Positions 53,959-64,000 of a stretch of 64,000 nt of DNA are shown here, piece after piece. The stretch is taken from the NCBI RefSeq assembly GCF_024464595.1, contig NZ_JANHAW010000001.1, positions 124,001-188,000 on the forward strand, in the 5' to 3' direction. Made by a program: the position numbers and the translations under genes. The first letter of the stretch is position 1. Every line of letters starts with the position of its first letter. The DNA is from Halobellus litoreus. Its GTDB lineage: Archaea > Halobacteriota > Halobacteria > Halobacteriales > Haloferacaceae. The notes beneath the pieces were generated by a model. That model did not search any database, was not told the origin of the DNA, and saw only the letters and a list, made by a program, of their open reading frames with translations.

Positions 53959-54492
53959 TCAGTGGGAGGATTCGCCGACCGGCGCGCGCATATCCTTGAT
54001 TCGGAGGATGAGAATGTTGCCCGTGTCGTCTTTGCCGTCGACGGTGCCCTCGATGACGAGTTTCGAGAGCGGCGTCGGACCGACCGTGACGTCGTCGCCC
54101 TCGTGGAAGTCGCGGACGGAGCCCTGAATGTGGATCTCCGCGCGGCACAGTTCCGGGTGATGGACCGAGGAGAGGTCGATCTCGTCGACGTTGACGTTCT
54201 CGACCTCTTCGCCGTCGTGGAACAGCGGGACGAACGCCGGTTCGTCCATCTGGTTTACGTCGAGGGCCTCGTACGCGTTCGCTGTCGGCTTGTACCCGCC
54301 CTTCGGGCCGGGAACGCCTTCGACGAGCTGGAGAGCTTTCAGACTCTGCATCTGGTTCCGAATCGTTCCGGGGTTCCGGTCGACCTCTGCCGCGATGTCC
54401 TCACCTTTTACGGCGTCTTCGCTCTCGCGGTGGAGGTTTATCAGCGCGGTCAGGATGGTTTTCTGACTGGACGTCAGCTCGATGGATGACAT
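53959..54492 (-). CDS. Winged-helix (Rrf2-like) transcription regulator
   Basis: A 177-aa protein. Residues 5-65 are a winged helix (LTSSQKTILTALINLHRESE, then GEDIAAEVDRNPGTIRNQMQ). Residues 75-177 are beta-rich with PELCRAEIHIQGSVRDF and GDDVTVGPTPLSKLVIEGTV. Haloarchaeal relatives are annotated as Rrf2 family or HTH regulators. Ligand and target are unknown. TATA-like GATTTAAGAC precedes the ATG. Confidence 0.8.
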   Translation of the reverse strand: MSSIELTSSQKTILTALINLHRESEDAVKGEDIAAEVDRNPGTIRNQMQSLKALQLVEGVPGPKGGYKPTANAYEALDVNQMDEPAFVPLFHDGEEVENVNVDEIDLSSVHHPELCRAEIHIQGSVRDFHEGDDVTVGPTPLSKLVIEGTVDGKDDTGNILILRIKDMRAPVGESSH

Positions 54493-54865
54493 AGCGGATC
54501 GTTCGCCGCAGACGGTCTTAAATCCGGTGGATGGCCACACAGTCTGTGAATGAGTGTCCCAATTTTCGCGAGATTCGGCGGCATTCGTTTCTTTTTCGAC
54601 GGCGGCGGTGTCGCTCTCGTAGCTCCGGCCGCAGGTACGTGCGCGTTCCCGGAACCGCGGAGTGTCGGACTGTCTCGCGCCTCGCGGATGACAGTTTCAG
54701 TCACCGACTCGAACTCACGACTCCCGCCGCGGCAAGGGCCGTGTCGCCGCCGACGTTCGGTCTGCACCACCGGAGAAGAGGGGCGACACCCCGGCGATCG
54801 ACCGTTGCCGAGGACCGTCGGCTGTATCCGGTACCGCTTTGTGAGCCCTCGTGCGTGTGATTGGT
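54493..54865. other. Intergenic region without a supported gene
   Basis: It holds the regulator's promoter near 54514-54522 and the region upstream of the epimerase. Frames in it are basic and match nothing. Confidence 0.5.
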
Positions 54866-55783
54866 ATGGAGAATCAACGAGTCCTCGTCACCGGCGGTGC
54901 GGGATTCATCGGCTCGAACCTCGCGAACCACCTCGCGGCGGACAACGACGTCGTCGCCGTCGACGACCTCCACCTCGGGACGCCCGAGAACCTCGACGAG
55001 GAGGTCGAGTTCGTCGACGCGAGCGTCCTCGACGACGACCTCCCGACCGAGGACGTCGACGCGCTGTTTCACCTCGCGGCGTACTCCTCCTACACGATGG
55101 CCGAGGAGCACAAGCGCGAGGCCACGCGCGTGAACGTCGAGGGGTTCGTCAACGCGGTCGAACAGGCCCGCGAGGACGGCTGTGACACGGTCGTCTACGC
55201 GTCGACCTCCTCCATCTACGGGTCGCGAACCGAACCCTCGCCGGAGGACCTCCCGGTGGAGGCGCGGACGTGCTACGAGGCCTCGAAACTCGCCCGAGAG
55301 CAGTACGGCGAGTACTTCCACCACCACTACGAGATGACGCTCGCCGGACTCCGCTTCTTCTCGGTGTATCAGGGCTACGGGGGCGCGGAGGAACACAAGG
55401 GGGAGTACGCCAACACCATCGCGCAGTTCACCCACAAGATCGCCAACGGCGAGCGACCGAAGGTGTTCGGCGACGGCTCTCAGACCCGGGATTTCACCCA
55501 CGTCGACGACATCGTCCGCGGGATCGAACTCGCCGCCGACCACCGACTTCAGGGCATCTACAACCTCGGCACCGGCGAGAGCTACACGTTCAACGAGATG
55601 ATCGGGATGATCAACGACGAGTTGGGCACCGACGTCGACCCCGAGTACGTCGAGAACCCCCTCGACGTGTACGTCCACGACACGATGGCCGACAGCACCA
55701 AGATGCGCGAGGCGACCGGCTGGGAGCCCGAGATATCCTTCGAGGAGGGCGTCGAACGCGTCTGTGCGCCGTACGAGGTGTGA
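54866..55783 (+). CDS. NAD-dependent sugar-nucleotide epimerase/dehydratase
   Basis: A 305-aa short-chain dehydrogenase-type enzyme. The NAD motif is VLVTGGAGFIGSNLA, the catalytic triad Ser/Tyr/Lys is STSSIYGS with CYEASKLAREQ, and GDGSQTRDFTHVDDIV is the usual C-terminal part. It is likely a UDP-glucose 4-epimerase-like enzyme; substrate uncertain. The ATG at 54866 is preferred to the GTG at 54851. Three bases separate it from arginase. Confidence 0.9.
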   Translation: MENQRVLVTGGAGFIGSNLANHLAADNDVVAVDDLHLGTPENLDEEVEFVDASVLDDDLPTEDVDALFHLAAYSSYTMAEEHKREATRVNVEGFVNAVEQAREDGCDTVVYASTSSIYGSRTEPSPEDLPVEARTCYEASKLAREQYGEYFHHHYEMTLAGLRFFSVYQGYGGAEEHKGEYANTIAQFTHKIANGERPKVFGDGSQTRDFTHVDDIVRGIELAADHRLQGIYNLGTGESYTFNEMIGMINDELGTDVDPEYVENPLDVYVHDTMADSTKMREATGWEPEISFEEGVERVCAPYEV

Positions 55784-55786
55784 GAG

Positions 55787-56698
55787 ATGACGGCCGGATC
55801 CGTTCGCGTCGTCGGTGCGCCGACCGACTACGGGGCGAACCGACGGGGCGTCGATATGGGGCCCTCCGCCATCCGCTACGCCGGACTGGCCGCGGAACTG
55901 GAGCGGGCGGGCCGGGCAGTCGTCGACGACGGCGACGTGCGCGCCCCCCGCGCGGAGGAGCGCGATCCCGAGGCCGAACGCCCCGCGTCCGGGCGGGCCA
56001 AGTTCATCCGGGAGACGCGGGAGGTCGCGACGCGGCTCGCCGACCGCGTCGCTGGCGCGCTCGCCGCCGACGAACTCCCGCTCGTCCTCGGTGGCGACCA
56101 CTCGGTCGCCATCGGGTCGGTCACCGGCTCGGCCCGCGACGCCGAGATCGGCGCGGTCTGGTTCGACGCCCACGGCGACTTCAACACCCCCGAAACGTCG
56201 CCGTCGGGCAACGTCCACGGGATGCCGCTGGCGGCCGTTCTGGGCGTCGGCGAGTTCGCGGACGTCGAGTGGGCGAACGCGACGGGACTCGACGCGTCGA
56301 ACGTCGCGATCGTCGGGCTCCGATCGGTCGACGAGAGCGAACGGTTCGCCATCGCGGACAGCGACGCGACGACCTTCACGATGTCCGACATCGACGAGCG
56401 CGGGATCGCGAGCGTCGCCGACGACGCCCTCGACGTGGCCGCCGCCGGCACCGACGGGGTCCACGTGAGTCTCGACCTCGACTGGCTCGACCCCCGCGAG
56501 GCGCCCGGCGTCGGGACGCCGGTCCGCGGCGGAGCCACGTACCGGGAGGCCCACACGGCGATGGAGACTGTCGCCGAGTGCGACTGCCTCCGTTCGCTCG
56601 ATCTCGTCGAGGTCAACCCGATCCTCGACGACCGAAACGAGACCGCGGCGCTCGCGACGGAACTCGCCGCGAGCGCGCTCGGAAAGCAGATCCTGTAG
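55787..56698 (+). CDS. rocF: Arginase
   Basis: A 303-aa ureohydrolase. The start VVGAPTDYGANRRGVDMGPS, then LVLGGDHSVAIGS, VWFDAHGDFN, SLDLDWLDPREAPGVGTPV and LDLVEVNPILDD give all Mn2+ ligands; the N-terminal part is of the arginase rather than agmatinase type. It cleaves arginine to ornithine and urea. Three bases follow the epimerase stop, so the two are probably one transcript although unrelated in pathway. Confidence 0.88.
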   Translation: MTAGSVRVVGAPTDYGANRRGVDMGPSAIRYAGLAAELERAGRAVVDDGDVRAPRAEERDPEAERPASGRAKFIRETREVATRLADRVAGALAADELPLVLGGDHSVAIGSVTGSARDAEIGAVWFDAHGDFNTPETSPSGNVHGMPLAAVLGVGEFADVEWANATGLDASNVAIVGLRSVDESERFAIADSDATTFTMSDIDERGIASVADDALDVAAAGTDGVHVSLDLDWLDPREAPGVGTPVRGGATYREAHTAMETVAECDCLRSLDLVEVNPILDDRNETAALATELAASALGKQIL

Positions 56699-56821
56699 CT
56701 ATCGCTGGCGTCGTCGAGCCAACAGCAGTCCGTCAGACGACGAACAGGGGTCGCGTGCGAGGACGCCGCACACCACGTTTCCGGTGAAATGCGCCGGTTC
56801 GATCAGACGCCCTCATACTGA

Positions 56822-59416
56822 TTACTCTGTGTCGGCGGTTTCGTCCTCGCCGTCTAGGGTCGCGTCCCCGCCGTCTGCACCCGCGTCTTCGCCCGCTTCG
56901 GACTCTGCGATCGCTTCCTCGCTCTCTTCGGCGGGGAAGTGAACGTCGACGCTGGCGACGCTGTCGCCCGCGTCCAGTTCCATCACGATGACGCCCATCG
57001 TGTTGCGGCCCACCGTCGAGAGGTCCTCGACCGGCGTTCGGAGGATCTGGCCCTCGCCGCTCATCACGAACAGGTGATCGCCGGGACCGACGGTCTCCAA
57101 CTCGCAGACGCGGCCGTTGCGGTCGTTCGTCTTGATGTCGATCAGGCCCTTGCCGTTCCGTGACTGGCGTCGGTACTGCTCGATGTCGGTCCGCTTGCCG
57201 TACCCGTTCTCCGTGACGGTGAGCACCCACTGGTGTCTGTCGGGATCGACGGCCGCCAAGGCGGCCACTTCGTCGCCGTCTTCGAGGTCGATTCCGCGGA
57301 CGCCCCGGGCCGAGCGACCCATCGCGCGGACCTCGTCCTCCGCGAAGCGGATCGCCATCCCGCCGCGACTCGCGAGGATCAGATCCCGTTCGCCGTCGGT
57401 GACCTCGACGTCGGCGAGCGCGTCGTCCTCGTCGAGTTTCGTCGCGATGATCCCGGTCGAACGGATGTTCTGGAACTTCTCGACGCTCGTGCGCTTGATG
57501 TACCCGTTCCGGGTCGTCATCGTGAGGAACTTCTCCTCCTCCGATTCCATCTCCGCGGTGTTGACCACGGCGGTGATCTCCTCGCCGTCGTCGAGATCGA
57601 GCAGATTGACGGCCGACTTCCCGCGGGCGGTGCGAGACATCTCCGGCACCTGGTAGGTCTTCAGCTGATAGACCTGCCCGTGGTTGGTGAAGTACAGCAG
57701 GTAGTCGTGCGTGCTCGCGACGTAGACCGAGGAGACGCGGTCGCCCTCCTTCAACTCCGTTCCGATGATCCCCTTCCCGCCCCGGTGCTGGGCGCGGAAG
57801 GTGTCCAGCGGCATCCGCTTTATATAATCATCCTCGGTGACGACGACGACGACGTCCTCTTCGGCGATGAGGTCCTCGTGAGTGACCGTCCCGGTGTCCT
57901 CGATGATCGAGGTCCGGCGGTCGTCGTCGTACTCGTCTTTGATCTCTAAGAGTTCGTCTCTGACGACCGCGTCGAGTTCGTCGGAATCGCCCAGAATCGC
58001 CTCCAGACGCTCGATCCGCGCCTGCACGTCCTCGTACTCGGATTTGATCTCGTCGGCCTCCATCGCGGTGAGCGAGCCGAGCTGCATCGCGACGATGTGG
58101 TCGGCCTGCGCCTCCGAGAAGTCGAACGACGGCAGCGGCTGGCCGTCGACCTCGACGACGTGCTCGCCGCGCAGCGCGGCCTTCGCGTCGTCCCGGCTCG
58201 CCGAATTTCGAATGACCTCGACGACGTCGTCGACGTGCTCTAAGGCCGTTAGTCGCCCTTCGAGGATGTGGGCTCGATCCTCTTTCTCCTCGAGTTCGGA
58301 CTGGGAGCGCCGCCGGACGACCTCGCGGCGGTGTTCGAGGTACTCGACGAGCGTCTCCTTCAGCGTGAGCACCCGCGGTTGCCCGTCGACCAAGGCGAGG
58401 TTGATGACGCCGAACGTCGATTCGAGGTGGTGTTCGAGGAGTTGGTTCTTCACCACCTCGGCGTTCGCGCCGCGCTTGAGTTCGACGACGACGCGGATGC
58501 CGTCGCGGTCGGACTCGTCGCGCAGATCGCGGATGCCCTCGATCTTCCCCTCGTTGACGTCGTCGGCGATGCGCTCGACGAGTCGCGCCTTGTTCTCCTG
58601 GAAGGGGAGTTCGGTGATGACGATCCGGTCGTCGTCCTCGACCTCGAACTCCGCGCGGACGCGGATCCGCCCGCGACCCGTCTTGTACGCCTTGTGGATC
58701 GCGTTGCGGCCGACGATGTTCGCGCCCGTCGGGAAGTCCGGCCCTTTCACGTGCTCCATCAGGTCCTCGACCGTCGCGTCGGGGTGCTCGATGAGGTGGA
58801 CCGTCGCGTCGATCACCTCCCCTAAATTGTGCGGCGGGATGTTCGTCGACATCCCGACGGCGATGCCCGAGGAGCCGTTGACCAGGAGGTTCGGGAACGC
58901 CGACGGCAACACCTCGGGCTCTTCGAGACGGTCGTCGTAGTTGGACTGGAAATCGACGGTGTCCATCTCGATGTCTTCGAGCAGTTCCTCGGCGATGGGA
59001 GCCATCCGCGCCTCCGTGTAGCGCATCGCGGCTGGCGGGTCGCCGTCGACGGAACCGAAGTTACCCTGGCCGTCGACGAGCGGGTACCGCATCGAGAAGT
59101 CCTGGGCCATCCGCGCGAGCGTGTCGTAGATGGCAGAGTCCCCGTGCGGGTGGTAATCACCCATCGTCTCGCCGACGATCGAGGAGGACTTCCGGTGGGA
59201 GGAGCGGGCGGTGACGCCCGCCTCGTGCATCGCATAGAGGATGCGCCGGTGGACGGGTTTGAGGCCGTCGCGGACGTCCGGCAGCGCCCGACCCGCGATG
59301 ACGGACATCGCGTAGTCGATGTAGGACTGCTCCATCTCCTGTTCGATCCGTGCGGTCTCGACCTCCGCGGCGATGCCTGCCGCGGGGTCGAAGACGTCTG
59401 GTGCGTCAGAGCTCAT
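56822..59416 (-). CDS. gyrA: DNA gyrase subunit A
   Basis: An 864-aa protein. [13 protein letters not shown] and the catalytic Tyr in [10 protein letters not shown] are in the breakage-reunion domain; the C-terminal beta-pinwheel carries the GyrA box QHRGGKG, needed for wrapping and negative supercoiling. A Glu/Ala/Asp-rich tail of 50 residues ends it. Its ATG directly follows the gyrB stop (TAAATG). Haloarchaeal gyrase is of bacterial origin. Confidence 0.96.
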   Translation of the reverse strand: MSSDAPDVFDPAAGIAAEVETARIEQEMEQSYIDYAMSVIAGRALPDVRDGLKPVHRRILYAMHEAGVTARSSHRKSSSIVGETMGDYHPHGDSAIYDTLARMAQDFSMRYPLVDGQGNFGSVDGDPPAAMRYTEARMAPIAEELLEDIEMDTVDFQSNYDDRLEEPEVLPSAFPNLLVNGSSGIAVGMSTNIPPHNLGEVIDATVHLIEHPDATVEDLMEHVKGPDFPTGANIVGRNAIHKAYKTGRGRIRVRAEFEVEDDDRIVITELPFQENKARLVERIADDVNEGKIEGIRDLRDESDRDGIRVVVELKRGANAEVVKNQLLEHHLESTFGVINLALVDGQPRVLTLKETLVEYLEHRREVVRRRSQSELEEKEDRAHILEGRLTALEHVDDVVEVIRNSASRDDAKAALRGEHVVEVDGQPLPSFDFSEAQADHIVAMQLGSLTAMEADEIKSEYEDVQARIERLEAILGDSDELDAVVRDELLEIKDEYDDDRRTSIIEDTGTVTHEDLIAEEDVVVVVTEDDYIKRMPLDTFRAQHRGGKGIIGTELKEGDRVSSVYVASTHDYLLYFTNHGQVYQLKTYQVPEMSRTARGKSAVNLLDLDDGEEITAVVNTAEMESEEEKFLTMTTRNGYIKRTSVEKFQNIRSTGIIATKLDEDDALADVEVTDGERDLILASRGGMAIRFAEDEVRAMGRSARGVRGIDLEDGDEVAALAAVDPDRHQWVLTVTENGYGKRTDIEQYRRQSRNGKGLIDIKTNDRNGRVCELETVGPGDHLFVMSGEGQILRTPVEDLSTVGRNTMGVIVMELDAGDSVASVDVHFPAEESEEAIAESEAGEDAGADGGDATLDGEDETADTE

Positions 59417-61944
<2,528 letters not shown>

Positions 61945-62001
61945 CACGGTCGTTCACGAAAGCGAAACCACTAACCGGGCGTCCGCGGAACTGTGTTCTG
62001 C

Positions 62002-62085
62002 GCGGGGGTGGCTGAGCCAGGCCAAAGGCGGCGGACTTAAGATCCGCTCCCGTAGGGGTTCGTGGGTTCAAATCCCATCCCCCGC
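62002..62085 (+). tRNA. tRNA-Leu (anticodon TAA)
   Basis: An 84-base class II tRNA. Acceptor stem GCGGGGG/CCCCCGC; anticodon arm GCGGA-CTTAAGA-TCCGC gives anticodon TAA (reads UUA). Long variable arm and T-loop GGTTCAAATCC are present. CCA is not encoded; the discriminator is A at 62086. Its 3' end is repeated 110 bp downstream. Confidence 0.95.
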
Positions 62086-62125
62086 ACTCGATGTCCGAGC
62101 GCCAGCGAGGACTCGATAGACACGC

Positions 62126-62201
62126 TGGGATTTGAATCAGAGAGCGTCGCGAACGGAGTGAGCAGCGCGACCGTGGTTCAAATCCCATCCCCCGCACTCG
62201 A
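62126..62201 (+). repeat. Fold-back element built from the tRNA-Leu(TAA) 3' end
   Basis: Bases 62175-62201 repeat exactly 27 bases of the tRNA and its flank (62065-62091). Bases 62126-62138 are an inverted T-arm copy pairing with 62175-62187 (13 bp, one G.U). Between them lie an inner stem GTCGCG/CGCGAC (62146-62151 with 62166-62171) and the core GCGAACGGAGTGAGC. A similar string (GCGAGCGAAGCGAGC) follows at about 62206-62220. Confidence 0.85.
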
Positions 62202-62310
62202 ATCTGCGAGCGAAGCGAGCAGTTCGGTTTCTCCGGTATGACTGCAATCCGATCAGTCGCATATACCAAACCGTCGACAGCGACGGGTCTGAAGACCGAC
62301 CCCGACCCGC

Positions 62311-63126
62311 TCAAATCAGCACTTTCGCCGAGGGGAGGTATTTCCGTCTGGTTCGTTCCGCCTCCGAACCGGCCGGGACCAGCGTCGACTCCGAGACTGG
62401 TTCGGAGAACCGATCCGGGTCGGGGGCGACGGGAGCCAGCATCTCCGTGAACACCGACTCGTAGCGGCCGCCCGCGGAGACGACGCCCCCGTGCTTTCGC
62501 TCCGAGAAGGGGACATCGTCGGGATGCGGGAACTGCTCGCGGATGATCCCGGCGGTCTCTCGGAGGTACTCGGCGGCCCGTTCCTGCTCGTAGGAACTCT
62601 CGTCGAAGTACTGCTGGGTGTGCGGACCGTCGGAGTCGACGTCGGCGTGTTGCGGCGACTCGAACGGGAGCGACTCCGGCGTGGTGTGCTCGCCGGCGAA
62701 CCGGAGGTTCACGGTGAAGCTGTCGGGGTACCGCAGGATGAGCGGGAAAAACAACATCTCGGACACCGTCGAGCGCTGTTGGATCCGCCAGAGTCCCTCG
62801 ATGTAGTACGCCGCGAGCGCTCCTTCCCGGTCCTCGCGTTCACCGCGGAGGTACGCTCTCGCGACAGCCTCGTAGTCGTCGCCGGCGATGCGACGCAACC
62901 GTCGCTCGAACGTTTCGGCGACGCGCTCGAACTCCGTCTCGTAGGCCTTCGCCACCGACACCGACGGATCGGCCAGTAGCTCCGCCTTCCGCTCGCGCCC
63001 GTCCGCGACGGCCGTCATATTCTCGTGGAACAACCGCTCGGCCCGCCGATCCGGGAGCGGCGTTCTGACCGCCCGTCCGTAGAGGACGTTCGTGCCCCCG
63101 TCTGTCCGTCCCGCGCTGCCTCCCAT
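62311..63126 (-). CDS. Acidic protein, unknown
   Basis: A 271-aa soluble protein with helical segments (LAAYYIEGLWRIQQRSTVSE, MLFFPLILRYPDSFTVNLRF) and a His/Asp region (QFPHPDDVPFSERKHGG). I do not recognise a family. Start at 63126 or a few codons later. Codon use is like the neighbours'. Confidence 0.7.
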   Translation of the reverse strand: MGGSAGRTDGGTNVLYGRAVRTPLPDRRAERLFHENMTAVADGRERKAELLADPSVSVAKAYETEFERVAETFERRLRRIAGDDYEAVARAYLRGEREDREGALAAYYIEGLWRIQQRSTVSEMLFFPLILRYPDSFTVNLRFAGEHTTPESLPFESPQHADVDSDGPHTQQYFDESSYEQERAAEYLRETAGIIREQFPHPDDVPFSERKHGGVVSAGGRYESVFTEMLAPVAPDPDRFSEPVSESTLVPAGSEAERTRRKYLPSAKVLI

Positions 63127-63279
63127 ACGGGAGAGACACATCGAAGAGATAATAATTTCAGCGATCGTAAATTTATCCCAGGTTCGGCGCTAATCGACCT
63201 CGATCCCCCCGACAACGGATCGGTTCGGGTTGCAGATTCTCCGACAGGGGTAAAAACCACCGTGCGATATGGAAGACAA

Positions 63280-64000
63280 TGAGTCAGGAAGCGGCCGAAG
63301 CGGGTCGCGTCCGGGTCGTCGGCACGGCGCACGTCTCCGAGGAGAGCGTCCGGGAGGTCGAAGCGACCATCGAGGACGAGCGCCCCGACGTCGTCGCCGT
63401 CGAACTCGACGAGGGGCGATACCGGCAGTTGAAAGGCGGTGAACCGGACGACATCGAGCCGAGCGATCTGCTCTCGGGCAACACGGTGTTCCAGTTCATC
63501 GCCTACTGGATGCTCTCGTACGTCCAGGCGCGACTGGGCGAACGGTTCGACGTGACGCCCGGCGCGGACATGCTCGCGGCCGTCGAGACCGCCGAAGGGC
63601 ACGGCATCGACGTCGCGCTCGTCGACCGCGACATCAACGAGACGATGCGCCGGTTCTGGTCGCAGATGGGAATCGTCGAGAAGTTCCGGATGGTCGGCGG
63701 TCTCGCGTTCGGCGTCGCCGACAGCCGAGGCGTGGGCCTCGCGGCCGGTGCGGTGCTCGGGTTGCTCCTCGGGCCGCTGGTGGCGATCTTCGGCGGCACC
63801 GTCGGACTGGGACTTCCCGTTCTCGGACGGATCACGGGCGGTGTCCTCCTCGCGGTGGGCGTCGCGGCCGCGATCTGGATCTTCGGCGCGTCCGTCCTCT
63901 CGACGGAGGATCGCCTGATCGCGGCGGCCGCGGCCGGCATCGCCGTCGGCGGCGTCGCCGGCGTCGGCTTCGGGCTCGCCGCGCCGGTCGTCGACCGACT
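63280..64000 (+). CDS. TraB/GumN family membrane protein, N-terminal part (cut by window edge)
   Basis: About 240 residues are in the window. The N-terminus VRVVGTAHVSEESVREVEAT is the TraB signature with the conserved His, followed by DVVAVELDEGRYRQL (Glu). Membrane helices begin around residue 145 (VGLAAGAVLGLLLGPLVAIF). Archaeal TraB proteins resemble EreA/ChaN-like metallohydrolases; function unknown. The C-terminal membrane half lies beyond 64000. Confidence 0.85.

Overview
The window is chromosomal DNA of a haloarchaeon (class Halobacteria). The sequence is GC-rich with strongly acidic predicted proteins. Several promoters have a TATA box 25-29 bases ahead of the start codon, as in leaderless haloarchaeal mRNAs. 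Marker families also fit: DUF5800, HEWD, DUF7344, the DUF5805-integrase pair, a single-cluster ferredoxin, a GTG-started halofilin/bactofilin-type protein, XPB/Bax1 and bacterial-type gyrase. The genes are ordinary single-copy chromosomal genes. I see no CRISPR array, no rRNA and no insertion sequence.

Layout. 0-14.5 kb: phosphate transporter (cut by the window edge) divergent from a CPA1 antiporter with TrkA domains; a DUF1643 protein; an aIF1/SUI1-like protein fused to a HEAT-like region; a DUF5519 protein; an MFS exporter; tRNA-Leu(TAG); a one-repeat TFB-like protein; CoaD; a DUF5805-tyrosine recombinase operon followed by a gene-poor stretch; a DUF7344 regulator; a MATE exporter; and a divergent MOT1-type molybdate transporter/ModE-TOBE regulator pair. 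14.5-28.2 kb: SRAP (HMCES/YedK) divergent from a DEDD exonuclease-like protein, a GT2 glycosyltransferase, a Na/Ca exchanger-family protein, a bactofilin and a DUF4349 lipoprotein, GrpE, a PAC2 protein, an RsmB-type methyltransferase with a separate partner protein, and a Bax1 (DUF790) / XPB helicase pair with a lipoprotein gene between them on the other strand.

28.2-44 kb: a nitrate/sulfonate/taurine-type ABC importer, an aminotransferase, YchF, a VapBC-like pair whose antitoxin is only 50 aa, UDP-glucose dehydrogenase divergent from a DUF368 lipid-phosphate transporter, small zinc-binding proteins, a HAD phosphatase, and the glpABC anaerobic-type glycerol-3-phosphate dehydrogenase operon. 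44-64 kb: IleS with a cluster of palindromes upstream, a bifunctional-nuclease protein, several regulators and small membrane proteins, a cytidine deaminase/uridine phosphorylase pair, an NDH-2-like flavoprotein, a sugar-nucleotide epimerase with arginase, gyrBA, ferredoxin, tRNA-Leu(TAA), and a truncated TraB-family gene at the right edge.

The most unusual signal is non-coding. Both tRNA-Leu genes are followed, at almost identical distance (110 and 111 bp), by a direct copy of their own 3' end. In each case that copy is one arm of a fold-back whose other arm is an inverted T-arm copy. The two loops share a related core although the arms match different tRNAs.
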